64,000 bases of DNA, taken from contig CALYLX010000005.1 in NCBI GenBank assembly GCA_944990035.1, positions 1 through 64,000 of the forward strand, in the 5' to 3' direction. Shown here piece after piece: positions 33,123-45,457 of this stretch; positions within the stretch are counted from its first letter, which is position 1; each line of letters starts with the position of its first letter. The DNA is from Clitopilus passeckerianus (Eukaryota; Basidiomycota; Agaricomycetes; Agaricales; Entolomataceae). The notes under the pieces were generated by a model. The model saw only the letters and a program-made list of their open reading frames with translations. It was not told the origin of the DNA and did no database searches. The position numbers and the translations under genes are program-made.

Positions 33123-34980
33123 TTATAGCAGGACAGCAGCGAGTCCACCGGCTAGCAGGAGACTCAGTATTGACACGGGCCGTGTCAAAGAGGCGCTGTT
33201 GCCCTTCCCCTTTCCGATGTCGGTTTTGCCATCTCCATCGATATCATACCCTCCATTCGTGTTGTTCAAAGAAGGGAAGGTAGCGTTGGTATTTGACTCG
33301 AAGTAGAGGTTCGATGTTGGAATCTTGGCACATTGACCAATGGGCTTGAGCTAAACCAGATTCCTGTCAGATTCCGTCTGACACGAAGAACAATATACTT
33401 ACAGTGAAGGGAGGGTTGTGGGTCAAAGCCGCATTGAGAGTGTAGCCAACGGCAAGGTCGACTGTGATTTCGTAGAGATCGTGTTGGAGGACAATGAAAC
33501 TAGACGGATGGTTAGTAGAAATAGCTAGGTCAGAAGTGGACGAACTAACCCGGTGTTGATAACGGAAGCGTTAGAAAGGATGTTCTGGAAGGTGTTGTAG
33601 GAGTCAATTCCGTTGACCAGACCACCAGCGACCCTCCAATCTATTGTAGAGTAAGAATTTACGGAAGCTCAAAAATATGCAAGACTGGTACAAACCATTG
33701 GTATCAAATTGGCCGCCATTGGGAGTGCGGGTCCACATGATCGGAACCATACCCATAGCCAGGGCGATAGCACGAACGCGATCATCTAAGTTGGAGAGGT
33801 GGAGTGATGAGCAACCGGAATAGCGATATAGGCGGAAAATATTTACCAATGTCACCAAAGGGAGGGCGCATGGTAGTGGGGGTGACGCCGAGGACCTTCC
33901 TGATAGCATGACGAGTCCAGCCAAGTTCAGCGACAACCTGAGCATTGGTCAGAGAAGTGAGAGGCCTGTGCGACCAGGTGTGGACGCTGATTTCGTGGCC
34001 AGCCATGTACTCCTCGATCAGAACAAGAGGACGTTCAATCACACGGGAACCGACAACGAAGAATGTTGCGTTGATCTTCTTCTCATTGAGGAAGCCGAGG
34101 AGTTTCTGGGCTAAAGAAAGAGCCTTTTGTCAATTCAACGACCCACAGATATCTTGAAAGCCGCAACTCACTGTAAGGGGATGGTCCATCGTCGAAGCTA
34201 GAAACCAAGTTAGCTTGACTTCATAATCGGTTCCGTAAAATTTCGTACCTGACACCCCACGTAAGCTTGTCCGGGCAGGAAACGATATCTAAGGCAAAAT
34301 GTCGGAAATGAGAGCAAACACGAAAAATGGAATGTCAACATACCGGTTGGCCGTGTGTAGCCTCCGCAAGTCCACCAGCCGCGAGCGGCGGCATTGTTCG
34401 CAGCAGCAGTGTCGTTGGCGCACGAGCCATCAACCGTGGGATTCAGGTCGGGAATGGCATGACCATCGAGCTCTTGCATCCATTGAGCAACCTCGTCTGA
34501 GTCTGAGATTGGTGTTAGAGGGGTGAGAGCTAATAGAGAGGTTGTATAATTTACCAGTGGGAGGGACCTTGTCCTGGGCTGGCCAATCAGCGGTACTGAA
34601 GACGACTACACCAATTGTTAGTAAACCGGTTCAAAAAGAGAATGAGTCGCGAGCGTACATGCTGTGGGGAGGCCAGGTGCTCCAGAAACAGGAGGCGAAG
34701 CCTTGGGAGCGTAGGTGGTCGTGGGCGCAAGTGTGGTACCCGAGGGCATTCCGAACGTGATTTGGGAGAGCGGAGGAACGCCGGATGGTGCTGGAGGAAT
34801 AGTAGCAGTTCCGGTGGCTTGAGCCTGTAGGTTCTTCAGTCAGCTTTTGCTACAAACTTTCTGAAGGAACATATAAACCTGGCGCTTGTGAAGGATATCT
34901 ACATGGCGGCGGTTGGAAACGGCAGACGCAGAAGATGCCCCGAGGGCGGTGATAAAAGCAGTGATAGCGATATTCCTCAT
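33123..34980 (-). CDS. Chitin deacetylase, GPI-anchored type (CE4 family)
   Basis: Converts cell-wall chitin to chitosan at the cell surface. The start at 34980 gives an N-terminal signal peptide (MRNIAITAFITALGASSASA) and a Pro/Thr-rich spacer. The CE4 motifs appear in order: motif 1 WGVSFDDGPSPYT (metal and catalytic Asp), motif 2 HTWSHRPL (metal His pair), motif 3 RPPFGDI, and a later VLQHDLYEITV carrying the motif 5-type His. Asn-x-Ser/Thr sequons are frequent. The C-terminus ends in a small-residue stretch and hydrophobic tail (SILSLLLAGGLAAVLL), typical of GPI attachment. About nine short introns. The enzyme looks complete with all metal ligands kept. Confidence 0.93.
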
Positions 34981-35642
34981 GTTGAGAGGATTCTGTGTTG
35001 TCAAAAGAGTGGAGGTGCGCAGGTGCGCGTTTGAGGGGAGCCTTGCTGTTGAAGAGGAAGAAAAGAAAGGACGGCAACGATAGCTGCTAGGGCCAAGATA
35101 CTCTTGAGCTGGTCCGAATTTCCCACGTTACGCGTATGGCACCCCCCATCAATATTCTCGGAAAAAATGATCTGACTTTGATGGAAACTCACAAGGCCCA
35201 CCAGGACCTCATTTGGATGTCTCCCTGAAAATAGAGATCCACAAGTTGTGAAAGAAGTCTTTTCCAAGTTTACAGTGAGCATAGATATGCTGTAGAGGTA
35301 CTTCAGCGAAGCCTCAGCTCAAGAATGGTCTCCATGAAAGGTTTATGGCACTCAGGTTCACAATAGAATCATTGTCGTGAAAAAAGTAATTCAAGTTACC
35401 ATCAACTCCGACTTGGCGGCATCGAGCTGGGCCGTCAGTTCCCCCTGAAAACATGTCCTCAATCGGCAGGCACTCAAGCAAGGCCAACAGAACGCTTTCT
35501 ATCGAACAAATGGTTCGTGCGATCATCCTGGACATTTGAATAGCAATACAGTAACATCATGATGACGATGGGAATAAAAATTGAGTCATGAGAGGAAAGC
35601 GCGAAGCACACACGGGTTATCCGTGAGGGACGGGCGCTAGAG
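34981..35642. other. Intergenic between chitin deacetylase and Rho GEF
   Basis: Promoter of the chitin deacetylase gene and 3' UTR of the Rho GEF gene. Short minus-strand frames (35001-35282, 35314-35535, 35474-35728) have no recognisable features. No TATA box stands out. Confidence 0.5.
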
Positions 35643-38600
35643 TCACACCCGTGTAATACTGGATGAAAGTGAGGCATTATCTGATAGGTGCCTTTGCTGC
35701 CCCGCTGTTGGGCGTAGCGCCAGCACACGATCGTCCGAAACGATCAGAATTTCATCTCTCCCTATCCCTTGTGGTTGTCGTTGCGGGTACTGATTCGGGT
35801 ATTGGTGATGAGGCCCATTGTTGGGACCGCCATAGCCGCCGTAGCCTTGTGGTGGACCGCCATATGGATCATGATAACCACCATATCCTGGCTGATATCC
35901 TGTTGGGCTGATGGCATTGGTGACGGAAGGTGGTGTATCTGCAAACAGCAGACGGATATTGGAACCTTGTATCACTTGAGACAATAATCCGCTCTCGATG
36001 TGTCGAACTTCCACAAAACAAGGTTCAAAGGCGAGGACATATGGCTCGTGCAAAGCTGCGAATGTGATCAATATGGATCAAACTGCTGTATCCACATGCC
36101 TGAAGCGTACCAAAGCCTGTAGGGGTTCCTTCCCAATGAACCATAAAGTTTGGTCGCGATCGGCGCCCATTTTTGTTTACGTAGAAGGCAAATTCTGTGT
36201 AGACCGAGAGTCAATCGGATGCTTGTAGGTGAGGGAGTGTATATGCTTACCGTCATAGCAAAGGAGGAACTCGTTCTGAATGCGATAGATAGCCATCGGC
36301 CGTAGGTTCTCCCTTCGCCTGACGAATTCTAGCGAGTCATCGTTGGGATCCAGTAAGCCTTGCGTGTCCAGGCTTTCCAAGTCAACGATTTCAAAACCGC
36401 GGGAGCATCCAACACACATCTTGGTCTTGAGGTAATGAATGGATGTCGACTCGACGGGGATGTAGAATTCCTGAAGTCTCTGATATGAGCATCTGAATCA
36501 GAACTTGCAAACTAAACACATACCCTGAACATTCTCAGCGTATCATTTCCTCCCTGAAGCAGCTTCTTGAACGTCGGTTTGGCTCGCCCACGGATACTTT
36601 GCTCGATTGGTTCCAATGTCTTGAAGGTACTTGACAGCTGGCTTGATTTCACGATGCAGACAAGGACTCTTCCGAGGCAGAAGCCCGCTTTGAAGAACGA
36701 AGTATGTGAAGAGATCCGTTTGGCTCTCTTGAGCCCCGCTGTCGGATCATGTTCATCTAAAGCATCAAGAGGGAAGGTGATGACTTGGCGTTCCGAGAGG
36801 ACAATGAGGAGTTGATAATCCTCCAGGACATCAACCTGCATCACGTCTAGGAGTGCTAGCACTTTAGCTGGTTCTTTGTTTGAGTTATGGAGATCGGATA
36901 TATAGACGCCATCGTTCGTTCCATAAACTATCCTTCGGCCACCACCTATTGATAGAATTGTTAAATCACGAAGTAGCTTGTTGCACAAGGACTCACTATA
37001 CGGTGCTGCACAATTCACCTTGTTGGCACCAAAGAAGAACCCGTCGCTCAACGTTATAGCATCAAAGATCATACTCCTCTCCCTCAACGCCTGCTGTTGC
37101 TTCGTTATTAGCTCAACCCACTTCTTGTGTATCACCGGCGATGGTGCGAAAAGAACTAGGTTGTAGTACTTCTTGCCAAGGTGGATGAAATTAACCCAGT
37201 TCTGCCCCTTAGCGTCTGGCCTATTAAGTAATGGAGGTGCCATGGGTAGGGGTAGGCCACGTTCCCGAGTGAATGAGTTACGCTTCGTAAGCTGACGATG
37301 TCGCTCTCGTTGTCGGTTGGCCTGATTATTGGCATCTTCAGGAGCTGAGATGAGCAGAAGCTCTAGTGGAATCGGCTGCGGAAAAGAAGGATCTCGGATC
37401 AGGCTCGATTCTCTTTGGCCCAGGACAAACTCACTCTTCGATACACTTTGTACTGATCGTGCTGCTTGGCCTTCACGGGCTTCGTGAACAAGATGGCATG
37501 ATCAAACAAATACACCTGAATCTCTCCGTCACGTTTGCTCCATGAGTCCTTGGACACCAGCTGTCGGCCTTCCTCTGCCAGCCTCAGGTTCTAATAATGC
37601 AAGCAAGATCAGGAATGTCGACACAGGTCCAGGAAAATGCTCTACTCACTACTTCCTCGCCGGACCGGAAGAACAGCTGTTGCTCAAGCTGCATCAGGTT
37701 GAACCGGTTTTCTGTCTTCCCCGACTCTTCGTTCACTTTGCCAAGGAACACGCGAACCATAGAGACAACTTTGGGAAGGACGACCTTGTCCGGGCTATCA
37801 TCAGGTGTATGCTTGAGGACGGCCTCGAGAAGAAGAGGGTATCGTGCCAGACGGGTCGTCGGTTTAGTGAGGTAGGCATTGAGCTCTAACTTTCTTGATT
37901 CCGGAAGTCGTTCCGTTGTCTAGTGATTGAGGTAAGTAGCCGTTGACAGAGAAGATCAATATTCGATACTCGCCTCGACAAACTGAGCAAATGCCGGATT
38001 CGAGTTCTTCTCCTTCTCGAACTCGTATTTGCCGTAAAGTTGATGAGCGCCGTAAGTCACAAAAGGCGTGAATGAGGGAACGTGTTCGAGAAAGATATCT
38101 CCGATTCTCTCCACGACGGCATAAGACTTCTGTCGTTTGTTCAGCGCATCCCTCAGTTTGGTGTTCACTGCGATGATCTCATCCACGTTCCAGAACACTT
38201 GTGTTAGGAAATCCCGTCGTTTAGCCGGTGGGATGACGTCTGAGTCTTTAAGGCGACCAATCCAAGTCTATAATCAGGGAAGACCGGGGTTAGTGAGCAC
38301 GAGATAATTCTGGGTGAATAGAGAAGCCGCACATCTCTAAGATATTCCAAATCTCTGACGAAATCGCGTTCTGTGTAGATAACTTCGTTGATAGCTTCCT
38401 GCCTCTTCTTTTCCGTATCAGAAACACTGTTGACGATTTCTTGAGGCACGGAGTGGATCCACAAAGTGCCAGGTTCCTTTCGAAATGTGTCAGTGCGAAT
38501 TTGAAATTATTCAAAAAACAACTTACCGCAACATCTCCCAAACTCTCACGGCTGATCTGCTTCGAAAGCCCGGGCTGTGGCTTCATGTTCAGCCTCGCCT

Positions 38601-40506
38601 GCTGTTCCAGGCGCCTTGGACATGCAATCGAGTAGCATAGTTGATCTCGTGAACAAGTAGGGGAGTAGCAGTCGGTCAAGAGAGTGAATACGCCTGTCGG
38701 GAGAGGCACATCGTCAGATGTTATTGAACCCTTTCTCGGCCGTAGCGATTGCGGAGAAGCAAGGCTTTCCTATTAATTCCGACAAATTAGTTCAAATTTC
38801 CACCTGAGAACAGGAGACGACAAATACCTCCGCGGGCGAGTCAATGAGGGGGAAATCTTTAGGGCCTTGGGCTTCTGGACTATCTCCATTGCCGTTAGCC
38901 ATCTCGCCGCTGACGAAGGGGCTGGGTAATTTCGTCCTGAACTGGTAGAGTTCGTTCGCGCTGTCCCTCAGGCGATGGTCGTATGTGACATCATGGAAAA
39001 ACTTCTGAGCATCCAGAGCACGACCCAATAGCAAGGCCAGATTCCTATCAGTGGTTTTGATGATATACGCAATCTTGTCGACTGCCTCGCGCCCATCGAA
39101 GGAATCTTTATAAGTCAGACCGTCCTTGAGTTTATCTTCGAGGGTGATTCGGTCCCTGAATGCCTCTGCTACTCTTGACAACATTGCAGGGTAGACGGGT
39201 GGAGATTTCTTGATACGGACAGGGGAGTTCCGGCCGCCCATGGTCAGTTCGTGGATAGAAGAGGGGATGGGTGGTCGGACACCGGCTGACGCTCGACGTT
39301 GTGAATGGGTCTGATGGTCCATGAGAGTGGTCCGCATTGACGAGGAGCTGGCGGCTGACATAGACAAGGCGCGTTCGGCCGTTCCACGATCACGTCTAGA
39401 CAGGCTGTTCTGAGATTTGGGCATGGTCTGGGTGGAATCCGAAGATTTTCGAGACAAATTTGAGTGGTCGACCAGTGTATGTGAGTGATCTGTCGACGAA
39501 GGAGCGTTGATAAGTGATGAGCGCAATGACACGACGTCTGCATGCTGGGCTGGATGAACCTGTGAGATAAGGAACATGGTGGTAATTAATGAAGTTATGA
39601 ACTTGTCTAAAGAAGGAAGGGAGATTACGAACTGTGTCGTTTGTTCGGTTATGTGGATATGGAGATGGGGGGTTGATTGTTAGCGCTGTCGAAAAGATTC
39701 ATACGCGTGAGCAAGCGTCCCCGATCTGTTGCGGGAACTGGAGATTTACCAGGTGGTTGATCAGCACGAGCCCAAGGAAGTTCGCTGCTACTTTCGTCCG
39801 TACCGTGGCCACCGTCAGAGTTGTTGCCACCGAATCCAAAATCAATATTCAATCTTCCGTCACCGTGGTCAAGACTGACGCCTAATCTAGGCGCATCGCT
39901 CAGTCTGGATCCATTTGAATGCCCATTTTGCACGTGGTTGGATGCTGGACGACTAGAAGGACCAGCATCGGACGGTTGCTGTAGATGGGGGTCGGATTGC
40001 GGTCCGGTAGTTCGATTGGAGTAGACTTGGGCCTGGTAGGCCTGAGCAGGAGTTAGACCAGGAAAGCGCGGATCGAGCCCACCGTCTGAGGGGTGTTCTG
40101 GAGTGGCGTAAAGACCTTCTGCAGCAGGCACTCCGATGCTGCTTCGAGGAGCTCGAGGCGCCTGAGGTTGAGCAGGGACGTTTGATGATGACGGATAGCC
40201 GTATGAACCTGGAATCTGCTGCGGATACTGAGTCGAGGGTAAAGGCGCATGGTAAAAGCCGCCCTGCCGCTGTTGAGCTAACTGTTGCTGCCAAAGCTGC
40301 TGCTGCTGATATGGAGTGTATTGTGCTGTCTGCGAAGCAAAAGAGGCCCTTCTATCGTCGTATCCATATGGTTGGGATTGATTCGGCTGGTGGTAATAAG
40401 AGCCACTCTGGTTCGAATGATGGTGAGCGCCTGGGCGGCCGAATATTGACTCATATGCGACATTTCGTTTGTCTGGAGGTTGGCGAGGGCCAAGAGGTCT
40501 GTCCAT
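35643..40506 (-). CDS. Rho guanine nucleotide exchange factor, Rom2-like (DEP-DH-PH-CNH)
   Basis: Activates Rho1 at the plasma membrane to drive cell-wall integrity signalling and glucan synthesis. Starts at 40506 (MDRPLGPRQPPDKR) with a long disordered Gln/Tyr/Pro-rich region. A DEP domain follows (ITLEDKLKDGLTYKDSFDGR, 39180-38930), then the DH catalytic domain (EAINEVIYTERDFVRDLEYL and LEHVPSFTPFVTYGAHQLYG, 38464-37960). The PH domain (VYLFDHAILFTKPVKAKQ, about 37500-37090) precedes a CNH propeller (RRIVYGTNDGVYISDL through YVLAFEPCFVEVRHIESG, about 36960-36000). The tail contains a Gly/Tyr/Pro-rich tract ending at 35643. Many introns, several without exact boundaries here. The domain order is that of Rom1/Rom2, and the assignment is strong. 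Confidence 0.92.
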
Positions 40507-40714
40507 TATAATGGTTGGAGTGGTAGTTGACGAAGAGCTAGGCTACCCGGGAGGTGCGGCACGCTCCCGTTGCGATCAATACAATTTCTCTTTTCATCAT
40601 TCTTCCTCATAACTTTCAGCGACCAGGGTTTTCTTTTACGGCTTGTTCATCATTTGAACGTCATTCAAACCTCCCAATACAACGGAAAACACGCAATACT
40701 CATGTGGATTGTTA

Positions 40715-41796
40715 TCATAATCTACCTACAACGCATCCGGAATCAATCACGCTAACTTGGCCAAACTTAGGCATTTTCAGGACGACATGCTCTGACATGA
40801 CCATTCCGAGATTTCTTGCGCATATTTGCCTGCCAAAAACTTCCTTGACTCTGGGTCCATGTTGGTCGGACAGGTCCAATTTTGACAAACAAATGCTTTG
40901 ATCATCGGAGTCTCTCCGGACTTCGAGGGAGTCATCACCACCATTCAAACCATAGGCTATTGCATCATCCAATTCCAAGCCCTGGATCTGGAGCTATGCC
41001 TATGGGTGGCCCTACAATCCATGCCGAAGGTTCAAACCCTCCGATGAACCGTCGTCAGCAGCGTGGAGCCGAGAGGCAGCAGACGTGGACTTGTCACTTT
41101 CGGACAGTTCGGTTGTTGATCCTTGTGCCACCATCCCAATATCCATGCGGTTACTGCCTTCGCTCTCAAGCCAACTGATTGCAGAAGTCATTGCACGTTG
41201 CTGTCCTTCGAACCATGCCGCAACAAAACCGAGTGATTCGCTCTAGACCTTCCTGATGCTAATACACACTTCGGTCCCTCTGGGCACTCTGGGAACCTGT
41301 TTGTCGAACCCCCAATTTCGGACCCTGTGCACAATCTTTCGCTGATATTCGATTAGGACAGCACCAGCGTTCATATTTTTGCAAAGGCGACAAAACATAT
41401 GGACACTCGGCTCGCCAGGTACACTTCTACAGGCTGCGTCAGTGGAGGAATGACACGCTCACGCTAAAATTTGTGCCTTTCCCAAGACAGTCACCGTCAA
41501 GACGATCATGATGTCATGCTCGACGGCTCCCTTCTCATTCAATTCGAAGCTTGCAGATATCAGTGGCATTGGGTTATCGAAGGCTATCCGGAGATAGTCT
41601 ATCTCAACTATCTGCTCCGTCAGTACAAATATCTGCTCGAATTCTATCCAACCAGACTGACGACATGGACAGGATACAATGATATCATAAGGGTGCATTC
41701 AAACAGAGCGATGGTCGCAACCTTTGCTGAAGTAAACCTCCAACGGGGTACTTCTTCCCAGCGACCTGACGCTGCCGATAAGAAGCCTCTCAGCAT
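40715..41796 (-). pseudogene. Unresolved coding remnant, unknown family
   Basis: One minus-strand reading frame runs protein-like from about 41656 to a TGA at 40715, broken by a TGA near 41460, a TAG at 41243-41245 and three clustered TAGs at 41015-40995. Fragments read FVLTEQIVEIDYLRIAFDNP, HMFCRLCKNMNAGAVLIEYQ and, after the first TAG, LGFVAAWFEGQQRAMTSAIS. A minimal model (41796-41722, 41656-41463, 41426-41243) closes at 150 residues with good GTGAGC and CTGTAG sites, although that intron is only 36 nt. The first TAG could be removed by a weak in-frame intron (GTCTAG...GGACAG, 48 nt). No donor-acceptor pair removes the last cluster in frame. It may be a pseudogene or a mis-modelled multi-exon gene. 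No family recognised. Confidence 0.4.
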
Positions 41797-42634
41797 CTGA
41801 TTTTGACGGAAATCCTGGCCACTCGGAGTCTCGGGCGAGCCAGCCAGCACTCAACTGTCAGCAAGATGCTCGGATTAAGTCAGATCTTAACAGATAAGAT
41901 TTTCGGCAAAGACAACGCTCATGAGAAACCCCTGGGCCTCGGTTGCTGCGGTTTTGACCAAGGTCAGCGTAACCTCTCCCCGTTCATACTCACAGGAGCC
42001 ATACCGAAGGGAACGTGAGCAAAAATGACGCTACTGCTTATCTGATGCGCCACACACACTTGCGTCTTTATTAGCATCACACCTCCTATGCTGATACCTT
42101 ACTACACCCTGGATGCAAACCTATGCTTTCGATTGCCTACTCCACGGATCTCCTAATTCGACCCACGGAAGAGGAGGTAGTGCCTCTCCTAAATCAGCAT
42201 ATAATCAAAAGCAGACTGGGAAAGCAGCCTTCCCTCGTGTTCTCCAATTAAACCGACAGGGCTGACCGAGGCGCACAACAACCTGCACACTTCCTGTCAT
42301 ATCCTTCTACATCGCGTTGACGCGAAGGGGAAGTAACAATATGAACCACCAGATCCCTCCTTTCGCATCCAACGCCCCAACCTCTCCTTTTGTGCACAGC
42401 AATCCTGTTAGGAGGGCCCCCTTTACCCTCTTCATCCGCTCTCTCCTGTAAAAGAAGAGGAGAATAATCGTCAATGACGACATTTCTTCCTGAAAATTTA
42501 CACTAAGTCCCAATTCTCCTAATGGTCGAAATTGTATAAAAGCTGCCCAACTTAGCTTGATCTCAACATCAACCAGCCCACCGCTATTCAATCACTTCAT
42601 CGCTCAAACGACAACGACTGCTCCACTTTCAACC
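41797..42634. other. Upstream region of the first Gly/Tyr-rich gene
   Basis: On the minus strand, 42010-41880 contains two intron-like units (GTGAGT ... CTGAC ... GCAG and GTTAAG ... CTGACAG) behind an ATGGCTCCT. These may be 5' exons of the remnant to the left, but no frame joins them cleanly. The right half is the pyrimidine-rich promoter of the gene at 42635. A CRE-like AATGACGAC string at about 42471 recurs upstream of the paralogue (about 56301). Confidence 0.35.
42535..42541 (+). promoter_or_regulatory. TATA box of the Gly/Tyr-rich gene
   Basis: TATAAAA, 100 bp upstream of the ATG at 42635. The paralogue at 56483 has TATAAAAA at a similar distance, supporting function. Confidence 0.6.
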
Positions 42635-43159
42635 ATGTTTGCCAAGTTCTCCACCACTCTTGTCGTTCTCCTGGCTGGCTTTGCAGTTGCTAGCCCGGCC
42701 ACCAACGCTGATAACAAGCTTGAGGTTCGTCTTATTCATGCGGTGTTATGGCTGTTATTCTAACGAACTTGATAGGCTCGAGACTATGGTCACAGCGACT
42801 ATCATCGATATAGCCACCATGGCGGCTATAACAGGTACCCCCACCGCTACGGCTACGGAAAGGATCACGATCGTCACTACGGTGGACACCGCGGCTATGG
42901 CCACAACAACTATTACAAGGGGAACGATCGCCACAACAGTGGCCACTACGGTTATGGCCATGATGGTCATCGTTACAACAAGCGCGACGGCTCTTATAGC
43001 AATGATCGCAGCTCCTCATATGGCTATGATAGGAAGGATTATAACCGCAAGTCCTATGATAGCTATGGCAGCAACGGATATGAGAAAGATTCGTACAACT
43101 CATACCGCCAGGATAAGGGGTATGATAGGAAGCAGTATGATAACTACGGCCGCCATTGA
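42635..43159 (+). CDS. Secreted Gly/Tyr/His-rich low-complexity protein
   Basis: Two exons (42635-42724 and 42776-43159) total 474 nt, giving 157 residues. The 51-nt intron has a CTAAC branch site. The N-terminus is a clear signal peptide (MFAKFSTTLVVLLAGFAVAS). The mature part starts ARDYGHSDYHRYSHHGGYNR and is almost entirely Gly, Tyr, His, Asp, Asn, Arg, Lys and Ser, with recurring GYG, HGGY and YDRK units. A Lys-Arg pair (YNKRDGS, codons 42980-42985) is a possible Kex2 processing site. No Cys is present, so it is not a typical hydrophobin or small Cys-rich effector. A homologous but broken copy lies at 56483. Function unknown; a wall, matrix or signalling peptide role is only a guess. Confidence 0.78.
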
Positions 43160-43333
43160 ATAATCCCTAATGCGATATAGTATAGCCCGACATGGAATGT
43201 GACGAGGGCACCATTTACTTAATTTACTGTAACATTTATCTCATTGCACATCTACGACTTCATGCCATATTGATCGCTCTTGGAACGAATGAAAGTGACG
43301 TATTGCATTGTATGTAGGCCATCTAGTTGCCGT

Positions 43334-45457
43334 CTAATATCGTGCTTTCTTCCTCCCGAAATTTGCTGTGGCAAACTTCCGCTTGGAGGTGACATTAGTG
43401 GATGCCGCTGGCTTTGGCCGGAAAAATGCGCTCGATTTCCACACGTTAACTTTCTCCAAGTCGGTTGATGGACTTTGTTTGACCAGTTCATCCGCGAATC
43501 CCTGGCGTTCATTCAGTGAAGCCTTGTCAAGGAACTGTTCAAAGCTGTACAGAGTTCAGTCAGCAAACGTAGATGGGATCTGGGATCTGGCACTTACACA
43601 GGTTGCACAGCATCCCACGACAAAAGGTTCCATGCGTCGAGGAAAACCTGCATGTTATAGTTCTTGAGGGACATCTGAGATCGAGAAATAATTCTCCTCC
43701 AAAGATCCAGGTCCTTCCACTGTATGGCATACTTTGTAAGGGCGTCCCAAGATTTGCGCTCCGCCTCGTAGCTCCTTAATAGCTTCTCCGAGACCAGCTC
43801 GGCCGCCTTCCGTTCTTGGGCGGTCGGCTGGGTTGACTTGCAGCCGTCGAGTTTAGCCAACCAATAGGTCTCGTCTGCTTCCTCAAGGACGGCGGATTCG
43901 CCCTCTTTAGTTGTCAAGAGGACCGCATGCCTGATGTAACCTTCGGAGGGTCAGATAAGTAATAGCTCTCGAATGTTAGGAGCTTGACAACGCACGATGT
44001 CGCACCTGCATCGTAAGAAGACATGTTAACCTCCATCAAGATGAAAAATTAGATGACCTCACCATGCCGGAATCTCTGTCCCATTCTTTCTGATCAGCAG
44101 CCACATGGGTGAAAAGTCCCCTAGGGACAACATCTTCCTCTTCGAGTTCTATCAGGGCTCCAGGGAGAAGCTTTCCTTTCGAATCGCGGACTTTGTCGAG
44201 GTATATCTCCGTATCATCATGCCCATACATCGAAACATCGTCAGTCATCATATCATCTCCACTCCATTCCGAGTCAACGGCGCCGACGTTAGATCGGCCA
44301 CTCTCGACATGACCTAGTTGACCGGAGAAAAAGCATAAACCGAGTTCCGTCGCGACGGTCTTTAGGTTGCGAACCATCTGCTTGTCCTTGGGTTGTGCAG
44401 TAATAGTCAGGTTACCGTGCTTGACTTTGATTCCGGATTTAGAATCTAGGATACAGACAAGTCTTTGAGGGTTGGGGCTACGTTTGTATCCACGGTCCAT
44501 CCATTTTCGGAGGATATGGCGCAACTCGGTGAGAGCAATGCTTCCCTTTGTAGGCTGAATCTGGATGGGTGTTTGGGTGCGAAGATGATAGCATAGATGA
44601 AGCCGATGCCCTGACGAAATTGGTGCGAATTCGTGGCGAATTCCAGCGTAGAGTATGACGATGGATAGTGCCCGGGGATTCTCGGCTAGCGATAGAACAC
44701 GTTCTTTAGAGTCCTGATGGATGTGTAGCTCCCCACCTGTAAAAGACGAAGGGAGCTGAACGATCATAGTCGCAAATACGTCCGAGTCGTCAAGCTGGCT
44801 ACTTATTCATTTGTTAACGAGGTTCAATTCGTCACGACCTATCGCATACCTGACATTGCCTATGGGATTTCTATACGCAAAAGATATATGAGAACGTGCT
44901 CGCTTACAGTCATGGAAAGGGTAGGACTTACAATGCTCCTGGCTCTTCTACGAATATTTTGGCAAGCTCGGATTTCAGGGTGCCGTGATGCGGAGAAACT
45001 CCCAACGTTCCCCATACGCCATCCTCAACCGAGGTTTTGAGGAATGGTATCCAGTCTTCGTTCTCGAACTTGACTAAGCGGCCGTCGACCTCCCAAATTT
45101 TACGATCCGGTATATTGCCGCCAGGTTGAGGAAGAGATTGAGCATGGTCGACGAGAGCCTTCGCATCCCTAGTGCTGAATGGAACTCCAATGCTCCCAAA
45201 TCCGTCGATGTTCAAGTATGGATTTGGTGCCGACGCTTCGTGCTTGAGATGGTAAATATTACCCGAAAACCCTGGGTCATGGCTGAGAGCCTGCTTGATA
45301 TCATCCTGCAAAGGCGTGTCAAGAAGAGACAAGAAAGTGGGGGTCATGAACTGCTCACATTGATGTTTTCGCCAAAGGTCAACTTCGGTGAAATGGTGAA
45401 GGCAATGTTTCTCTTTGCCATGTCGTCAGTCATCCCTTTCTTCTTGTTTGAGGGCAT
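43334..45457 (-). CDS. 2-oxoglutarate/Fe(II) oxygenase-like protein, copy A (iron site apparently lost)
   Basis: Belongs to a fungal family with a prolyl-4-hydroxylase-like double-stranded beta-helix. Exon 1 starts at 45457 (MPSNKKKGMTDDMAKRN). It is joined at GENIN/DDIKQAL to GFSGNIYHLKHEASAPNPYL and SIGVPFSTRDAKALVDHAQS. The core reads FATMIVQLPSSFTGGELHIH and HEFAPISSGHRLHLCYHL, keeping the distal His and the 2OG-binding Arg. The segment just before FATMIV, where relatives have HxD, reads NVSQLDDSDV, without an HxD. Downstream exons give HAVLLTTKEGESAVLEEADE and a C-terminal KRKFATANFGRKKARY ending at 43334. The C-terminus is shorter than in copy B. Some middle exon joints (44060-43930, 44930-44800) are uncertain. 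Probably not an active oxygenase. Confidence 0.65.

Noticed and set aside
42639..43163. 174-codon plus-strand frame rich in Met/Ile/Thr/Ala over the Gly/Tyr-rich gene
   Set aside because: An out-of-frame reading of a repetitive codon pattern. The spliced frame with signal peptide explains the region and is shared with the paralogue.
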